Source: Trichoplusia ni
Lineage: Eukaryota; Arthropoda; Insecta; Lepidoptera; Noctuidae
Assembly (NCBI RefSeq): GCF_003590095.1
Contig: NC_039479.1
Span: 2,294,001-2,358,000, forward strand
Direction of reading: 5' to 3'
Length of the DNA stretch: 64,000 nt
The first letter of the stretch is position 1. Every line of letters begins with the position of its first letter. The position numbers were made by a program, and so were the translations under genes. Positions 44,101 through 53,100 of the stretch are shown one piece after another. The notes under the pieces were generated by a model. That model ran no database searches. It was not told where the DNA came from and saw nothing but the letters and a program-made list of their open reading frames with translations.

Positions 44101-47100
44101 GCCGTCTTTAACAATATATTTAATGAAGTCAATGAAGTCTCGCATCAGGTTTTTTATTTTTATTTCTTTTAATTTTATGTTTTTAGTGTTCTGTACCAGA
44201 ACATTTACGTATGACTGCCTTTTTGATGAATTTTAATCGCAATATACGCAATATTTCTGAATAAGAGTAATTATTTTATGTTATATCGTGTGAAAATGAC
44301 AAATATTTATTACAAGACAATAAATTACTTCAAGTGATATTTTCATTGTTATTGCTACTCACAATAACTTTAAAATTTTGAATGATACAGAACACTAATG
44401 CACGAACAATCATGTGCATTTTGCTTTTTGTTAGAATTTTGAATAAACATTTTCTTTGTTTTTGTAAATGTTTATTTCTGTTATTCATAATTCTAACTAG
44501 TATTGTTTTGCATGAAAAAAAATATCATGTGTTAAAATTTATTAATTTTATCACATGGTAAAATTTATCCACTGTAGCTGTTTTCGATGTTGTCACGAAT
44601 TATGTCACGTTTAGTTTATTATGATTTTGCAGAAAGTTTCAAAGTATTTTCTTTATAGTATTTCAGTTATATTTTACCTTTTAAATTTTTAAGTAAATTT
44701 TCTAAGACAACAAAATTCAATTAACCACAATCAAATAGCTGAACAGATCACTTCATCATTCAACCTTTGCAGGTATGGATGTTCCAAAGATTTACAGTAG
44801 TTATGGAGTACGAACGCAAGCCGGTACTCCCGCCGCCACTGATTACGCTCTGTCATATATACGCGATAGGCAAGTGGGTGACCAGGAACGTGTCCCATAA
44901 GAGGTTCCAGTATGATAATGGGCTGAAGCTGTTCTTGGAGAAAGAGGATATGGAAAGACTTTACGATTTTGAGGAGGAGTGCGTTGAAGGGTATTTTAGG
45001 GAACAAGTAAGTTTTTGATGTTTTATTTTTGCTTCAATAAGTGCTGTAGTATCTTAACACAAAGAAAAAATATAGAGTCTAACCTCGAAAATTGGTTGTC
45101 CCAAACTTGTGGTTGTTTGCCTCAAGGCATATTATGATTATGTAGTAAACCATATTGAATTCAGTCCTTTCAAATCTTTTAATTTGTTGCAGGAAGTTAA
45201 GTTGTCTAATTCAATAGAAGAGAGAGTAAGAAACACAACTGATAGGGTAGAACATATCACGACCAAAATGGAAGACTTGAATCAAAAAGCTAATTGCCAA
45301 ATACAATCGGTTCAGGTAACATTACTTCTATTTATAATTTCACTTATACTCGTATAGAATATAGTTAGACAATGTTTTGCTAAAACATTAAGATACAATT
45401 TTCAAGTATTTCATCACTGAAATGATCTTAAATAGACTGCATGTTGTCTTTTTTCTGAAATGAAATGTTCTTCTTCCGTGTTATAAAACAATTGAAAAAA
45501 TAATAATTTTAAAACCATTCCACAATACAATAACAATTTGCTTAGTTTGACACTAGATGGCGTTGTATGAAAGTTGTGGATATTATTTACATTCCAGAGT
45601 GTAGAATTTAGGTTAAGGAAGTTAGAAGACGTGGCGGAACAAACAATGAACCACTTAGCTGTGATACACCGGTTCATGGCGACGCATCCGTCGCTAGTGA
45701 ACCGCGGCTCCACGGACACGCTCGGGCCGCCGCCGCCCACCTTCCAGGCGGGGGCCGCCCGGCTCAGGACCGCCAGCGACCGCTCCGAGGTAACTATTGT
45801 TAGTACACCTTTATGAGGAACTAGATCTTAAAGATTCCATTATTGATGGTACTTTACTTAAGACTATGGATGAAATTGTACATGTAGATATACAAATTGA
45901 TGTAGATGATATTTTTTTCTCTAAAGAATAATGCATTGGAGATGGTGCGAAAGATTTCAAAACCTTGGTGGTTATGAAAGATTTTTTGGCGGAATGTACA
46001 ATTTTGATCTGTAGTAAAAGATCCAAATTTACTGTTAATCTATTATGTGTTTTGATGTTAAACCCAACGAAAATGCTTGACAACACTAATTGCAACGTTT
46101 TTTGTTTACCATTAGCATGTTAACTATATCGATGTCTTGCGTTTATGCTGATTTTACCTTTTGTATTTCATTCAGTGTTTGTGTCCCCACCTAACCTGCA
46201 GATTGACCTGATTATATTGATACTTTCTTTTATATGACCTTCACTATAATCATACTAACTATTCTGAGAAAACCAAACAGTCGTAAACTATGAGTTATTT
46301 GCCACAAATATGCGACGGGAAGTCTCAACATAAATTCTGGCAATCTGTATTCGCTTCAATGTATTTGGTTCGACGTCATTCGGAGATTTACATGCTATCA
46401 ATATTCAATACAGTATTTAACAGTAATATGCAATATGCATCATAAAGTTATGATCAAACAGGAAAGGGTAATATAACGCTAGCAATCCCCGGCTGCACTC
46501 ACAACTTCAAAAGTTAAACGTAACTGAGGAAATTGTATTACACCGAGTTTAAACCGGTGTTACTGTAAACTTCTTGTTTGCCTTACCGGGCTAAGATATT
46601 CTTGAAAAATAACTTCATTTTTAGTTAAAATGTTTCTAAGATAGGTTTTGCTTTCGTGTCATCACTTAGTCCATTTGCAAGATTTTTAATTCATTGCTTT
46701 GTATAAATAATGAGATTTAGTTAAGTAAAGGCAACATATATAGAAACGTAAATAACTGTTCATTCATTAATGCCTTAACTGTTATGTCAATAGCTGCGAT
46801 AGAATAACGATCATACATCGATTAACAAAACAAAGGTGTAGAAATCAGATTTGGTAATGACGCAATCAGGACACCTACCATCATCCCTCAAGTTAGACTG
46901 TTAATGTGGACGCGAGACGGTGAGCTAAACGACGAGGAGCGACATCACTGTTCCACACCTCTAAAAGCCTATGGTATACAGAAATGGGTGGCACCACGCC
47001 AATTTGGAAATACTAGTACCACTCTAAAGTTTTTGGTAAAAGTTGTCAGATAAATAAAGAAAGCGTCTCGCTTCCACAACAACAGTCCAGTGGTGAAGGT

Positions 47101-50100
47101 AGCATCCTACAACAATTACCTGCTGAAAATAATAACAATAACGAGATCATAAATGAAAGTTAGATTTGTTTGAAGCCAGTACAATCTCCGGTTGACATCG
47201 CACCAAGTGCTAGTTGGGTGGCTATGTGTGACGTGCGACAGGTGCTGTCGGACAGCGACACGGGCGCGGCTCGCTTCGCAGTGCGCCCCGTGCAGGAGGA
47301 GGACGAACGGTCGCAACCCTCCGATGTAAGCATCCAGCTCCCCGCTGCCCGAACAATCGCATCGGGACTTTTATACATGAACTTTGAAAATATAGCTAAA
47401 GTACACAATTTAAAACTAATGATTTGCGGTTCACACAAACTGGACTATAGAAATATACCAGTTTCGTGACAAGCTTAAATGCCTTTAACCTTTAAAGGAA
47501 ATTGTCAATTCAATAAACAATAGTTAAATTTACATCACTTTAACAATTATCAAATTATTACAATGTATACTAAAATAAATCTTTATAAAATGCACAATTT
47601 CTTTCGACCATAGGACGACGGCGAAATTTCAGTATTGCGGCAGGCAAGTCCAAAAAATATAGACATTAGACACTTCCAAGCACTAAGGTGGAACTGCATC
47701 TCTTAGAGTTCTATCTACCCTAACATGATTATCTCCTACGTGCACAATAGCAGCGAACGAAAGCTTTTTAATTAACAGAACTAAAGCCGCTATACACTTA
47801 GCATTTAGTACAATGTATATATTTGTTCCCAACTTACCTACAGTAATTTGTTGATTTGAAACTGTTTACACGGCGAGTCGCGGTAGCACGTTTGTTTGGG
47901 CAGCCAGCGGGCAAACTGTAGGTATTTCCAAACTATTACTCACATATGTGAAATTGAAAGCCAATATAGTTATGTACAGAGGATTTGCTTTTGTGTCGCG
48001 TGGGACAGCACCGTGAAACGATTCTGTTTTAACTGTTAATAAACTTACTTGGCCTTTTTAAATTGATTATCTCATTGATTTTCGATTTTTGCATTTGCTA
48101 CAATTTTTCTTTATCGTTGTGCATATTAAATTGAGTGCTCAATAGCTTCTTTTAACTTTTTAATCGCGCACAATATTTTGGAATTATTTTTGCTTCTCAG
48201 CGAAGATTCACTTTGCTTTTATTATTCACTTGAAATCAAATTACAAGTTTGTTTGCCACAATGCTTCAAGTTACTCTAACTGAGTTTGGACTTATTAAAC
48301 ATTAATTGGATTTGATTGGATTCAGTTAATTTGTATTCTAAATGAAAGCAACTGAAAGTATTTTTGCAATCACTTCTTAGTATCTTAATATCTCCGCTTT
48401 TACACTTTCAACGCTCTATCAGGATGAAATGCCTCAATCTGGTCCCGAGGCAGTGGTAGAAAAGGAGCCTGAAGCAGATTCGATATCGACGTCATCCGGT
48501 GAAGGTCACGCCGCCGCCGGGCCCAACGTGACGGTGCTGATCAAGACGCAGCCTCCGATTACGCCGGCCCGGCAGAGGTCGTCCGATAGCAACAGGACTG
48601 AACCCAGTGATGAGAAGAAAGGTAGGATCTGATCACGTGGCTTTAGGATTAAAATCGTTTGTTCCATTTTGTTATTCAGTATTCTATTATTCTACCTTTA
48701 ATTTTTGTTTGATTTGCAACTATCTAAACTCTTGAACCACGCTTTACTGAGTTTATTTTTCTGTTTCTTAGAACTGTCAAAGAGATGACATTGCCAACTC
48801 TTCAACCCCAACTCACTCTTTGTATTTCTACATAACGTTTTTAACGCATTTGTACATATTTTTTTTAACTATCTCATAATTATTCATTTATTTAGATACG
48901 TTTGCTTCTCGTCTAGTGGCGTCATCGAATGACGATGCCTTCTTACCAGAAGTGCGTGAGATGCCAACAGATCTTCAGAGCCTACGACCACGGACGACTT
49001 CAGCTGGTACAAGACGTACGGCCAACACCAGGCGGTGAGTACCCGTTATGATTAGATTCTCATAAATTTTGAAGTTTTAGAAATACATACATTATGCTCT
49101 TCGTATTTCCACGCGGCCAGAAATCGTATAGCTTTGGACTAATTAACCCCTAAATGGTTTCAAAAACTTTCAATAAATCAGGTCGATCCATTCAATGAAA
49201 GAGGTCAAAATGTAATATTAATGCACAGGTTATTGTAATATAGATAGATACAACGGCTTCCACTTTAGAATGACTAAAAGTTACTAAACATGTTTACTCA
49301 GTGTAGTCTGGGCACTATTCAATGTTTATAAAGGTAAGCAAGGAAACAATGAAGCTCACGATATTCACGCAAATAAGTAAGACAGAGCATGTGCACATCA
49401 TTCTCAGTCATGAGAGTAAAAAGTTACGAGCAAGGCATCACATAAAGTATTCATACACTTCCATATTGGTGCAGAGTTGCAATAAAAATGCCATCAACGC
49501 CAGACGGTCCCATGTCGTCTTCTCGAAGCATGATCGCGTTACCTTTTGTTCTTGATTCCCATTTTCATTCATTACTTCATTGTAATACTATTAAGAATCT
49601 TGAAGTCAGTTTTGGTAGCGATGGTTGCGAGAGATTTGATTGTTTTCAGTAAAATTCGATAGGTACAAAAATAAAAATACAATTATACAGGTGATGTAGA
49701 ACTCTATGTATATGTTCCTTGTCTTTTTTTCCACGTCTACCAAACCTTAATTCTGAATCATTTCTTCATTCACAAGATCGGAAAAAACTGTGTTAATTTG
49801 TACAAAATCAAAATTATCATCGCCATGATTGTTTTAATTTTATTTTTTGTTACCTTCTTGCATCTGTTAGGAGACGGTTGTGGAAACAGTAAGTCAATTA
49901 GACTCATTGGCGATTGGCTTAGCTTCTTAGCGAATGTAGTTAGCTGTAGTTGCCTTACTCTGTATAACAGTCATTCACTTATACAGCTTGTGTCACGCTC
50001 GGTATCAATATGTTTAGTATTAACAAGCACTACATTAAACAATTACACAAACACGATTTTCAATGTGAGCATTTTATTTGAGCATCTATCTGTTTATTTC

Positions 50101-53100
50101 TGTACTACATTTCGACACGATCCAATCTTACTTCAGCCACATTAATAATTTCGTCTTACTATTTGGCTACTAATTTTTCTGATCACCTCTTGTATTTCCA
50201 TACGCCAAGTTGGAAAGTTGTTACTGCAATTATGTGGCTACTTCATCAGTATTAATCTTCTCTGCCCAATTTTTTAATAATATGAAAACGATAAGGTAAG
50301 CTTTGTCTAAATTCAAAATTCGATCACCTTTAAATACTACGGTACTATAAATATTTAATCTTCTAACATCACCGTTGTTCTCTGTTGTATTTTCGATTGT
50401 CTGTCTTTACACTTGATAATTTCAAAAATTTAACCACTCCGATTATTTTGAATAACAGAAACTGCTACTTGAACTAAACTTTCACTGCACACGTACTTCT
50501 ACCACTTCTTGTGGTGACATTATTATTTTAATTTGTGAAGAGGTGCTGACTACCTTTCTTGGATAAAAAGTAATTGCATTTCAATAGATAAAAAAAATAC
50601 TGAAACTGAAACTTTAGAGACCAATGTCAAAATCATTAATTAAACTTCAATCAGTCAGCACGCCTTCCAATATTAGTAATTCCTAAACTACGAAACGGAT
50701 ATAACAACGAGATGGCGTTACCAGGCGCTCGGAAGGGGGCAACGACTGCGGCATGGGCGGGCATTACTCCGCGCAGCACCTGGCGCCGCGCCGTCAGCAC
50801 AGCCAGACGCACTCCGAGCCTGATAACTCCGCTGTCGACGCTGGCTCCGTACACAACTCTGTTACTGGCACTAGTACGTATGCTTGCGATTTCAGAAATA
50901 AGGTTCACTTAACAGATGTCAGTATCGGCTTTAGAAATAAAGTCAACCGGTGTCATGGTTACGCTTATGGTCTTCGGCCTCTACTTGGGAAAGGTTTCAT
51001 GAAATAGTGAGAAACCATTGGCAAGCTTATAATTTTATTGGTTTAGAAATTATTAAAAAATACGGTTAATAATATTGGAGCTTGATATAATAAAAAACCA
51101 ACAAGAGCTTCATTTCATAATTTCTGTTCTATTTTTCACCTAATTGTTTCATAAGCTCTAAATAAAGGGAAATAAGGTAAATTCTCCAAAAGGGCTATTG
51201 TACGTTTTTTACCCAGGCCGTCAATCAGGTTGGGAGGCTACCGGCGGTGCTACAGGCATCCCGTCGGGCCGCAGCCGCGTGGGCGGCGCGCCGCGCTCGC
51301 TGCTGCTGGCCATGCACGAGTACACCAGCATCACGGATGAACTGGAGACCGTGTACGGACTCTTCTCGCCGCCACATACGCCTAGGTAGGGATTTTGGAA
51401 ACTGAAGACTCGTAAATATTAGATTCGGTTGTATTGTAGCTGGTAATATTTCATTGAGTTGCAAATAAAGGTCTCTTCTATCAGTAAGAGTATCAGTGCG
51501 AACAAAAAGATTATCGAAGAAATACATATATTATGTATAGGAGAGATTAAGAAGGAAGACCTCTCTTTTATTTCAGAAGGCGTATTTAACTCGAAAGACT
51601 AAAAACTTACAGCTGGGTTAAATTAAATACCCTTAATCGTGAAAAAATGTAGAATTCACTTTTGGTCAACTTTGCCTCCTACATTTTTTCACAAATACAT
51701 GGCTACAAATACAAACTTCCTTCCCAGGACACCAATAACATCCCGCCTGCTGTCCCCGGCCCGCGCGGCCTCTCCTTCAGTCCGGCGGCGCCACGCCAGC
51801 GAGATGTCCAACCCCGAGTTTGCGCTCTTCATGGAGAAGGAGCATCTCAGAGGCGCTGAAGAAGACGACTACATCATCATGGAGAACCTTATCCAACGGC
51901 GGTGAGTCAACTGGAAATGATTAATAGTCCGTTCGTGTTGAGAAAGAGTCAGTGTCTGCTGGAGTACTAGCTATACCATATACCAAACCAGCCAGGGGTC
52001 GATCTTTATGTCCTTAAGCATGATTGGTAGTTGGGGAAGCGAGAAAGCGCTCTACATGGTGTCAAGCGTCGTCTCCCCTCGACAACTCCGATAAATTCTT
52101 AGATAGCCTATCACCTGCTTCAGTAAGAAAATTTCCTTTGAAAAAGCGAGTTGGATACCATAGGTCACATTCTTCCTCTGAAAGAAAGTGGAAGACACCG
52201 TTGTTTAAAAAAAAACAAGTTCAACTTGTCAATTTGGCAAGGCTATTTAATTGATAAACAATTAAACTAAATAAACAGTCAAGGGTTCGGTCGATGGTCG
52301 GCGGACAATGATCAATGTTTTCTTAATACGAACGGCCTAGAGTGCGAATTGCTTTCAGCGGTGAGTTGTGGTGGAGGGATCACATCCATTGCTTTAGTGT
52401 AAATATTTTAGCTGAACTCATCGGACATTTGGTATGAATTGACAACGGGTTTATAAGGAGGAACTTTTAGGGTAAGAAGATTTAAAATAAATTATATATC
52501 TGGTTAGTAAACAAATAATCTTTCGACATTGGGTTTTAAATAAAAGACCGACTACAGTTGCGCAAAATACGGAAACTGAAAGTTAAAAACTTTGATCCTC
52601 ATAATTGAACGTTATTGAAAATAATATCGTAAAAATAAATCGAAAAATTCAAAGTCAAATCTATTCTCCATAATCATAACACTCAATTTTATTGAATACC
52701 TCCTTTCGTCCAATCCATAATGTAATGACATATTGCGTCCAATTATGGGCCCAAAAAATCCCGAACTTTCCGAATGATTACCTCGTAAGATGATATTAAA
52801 TCTCGTCGATCAAAGCTTTGTGAGGCTGCTGATGTGAAAACCTATACTGACGACATGTTACGGTAATAATATAAGTACTGAATACATGAAAAGGTAATTT
52901 TACTGAAACTAAATTACTGTGTTAGCCTTGATATAATGTTTTGAGTGATCACGTATTTTATGTTGTCAGTGCTATAAAAATATACATACATTGGTTACAA
53001 GCGTTTGCGAATACATATAAGACGAATCTCAGTAGACTTATATTTAACCGTTTTATAAGCATTTTGAAATTTGTTTAAGATAGATGTAAAATGGGCTCAT

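Noticed and set aside
43266..44148. Both pore exons spliced in series
   Set aside because: Phase would allow it, but it would duplicate the pore loop and S6 within one subunit, which no TRP channel tolerates.
49322..49555. Open frame of 77 codons in the intron after exon 21
   Set aside because: No acceptor in a compatible phase, no homology, and it is not needed for TRPM continuity.
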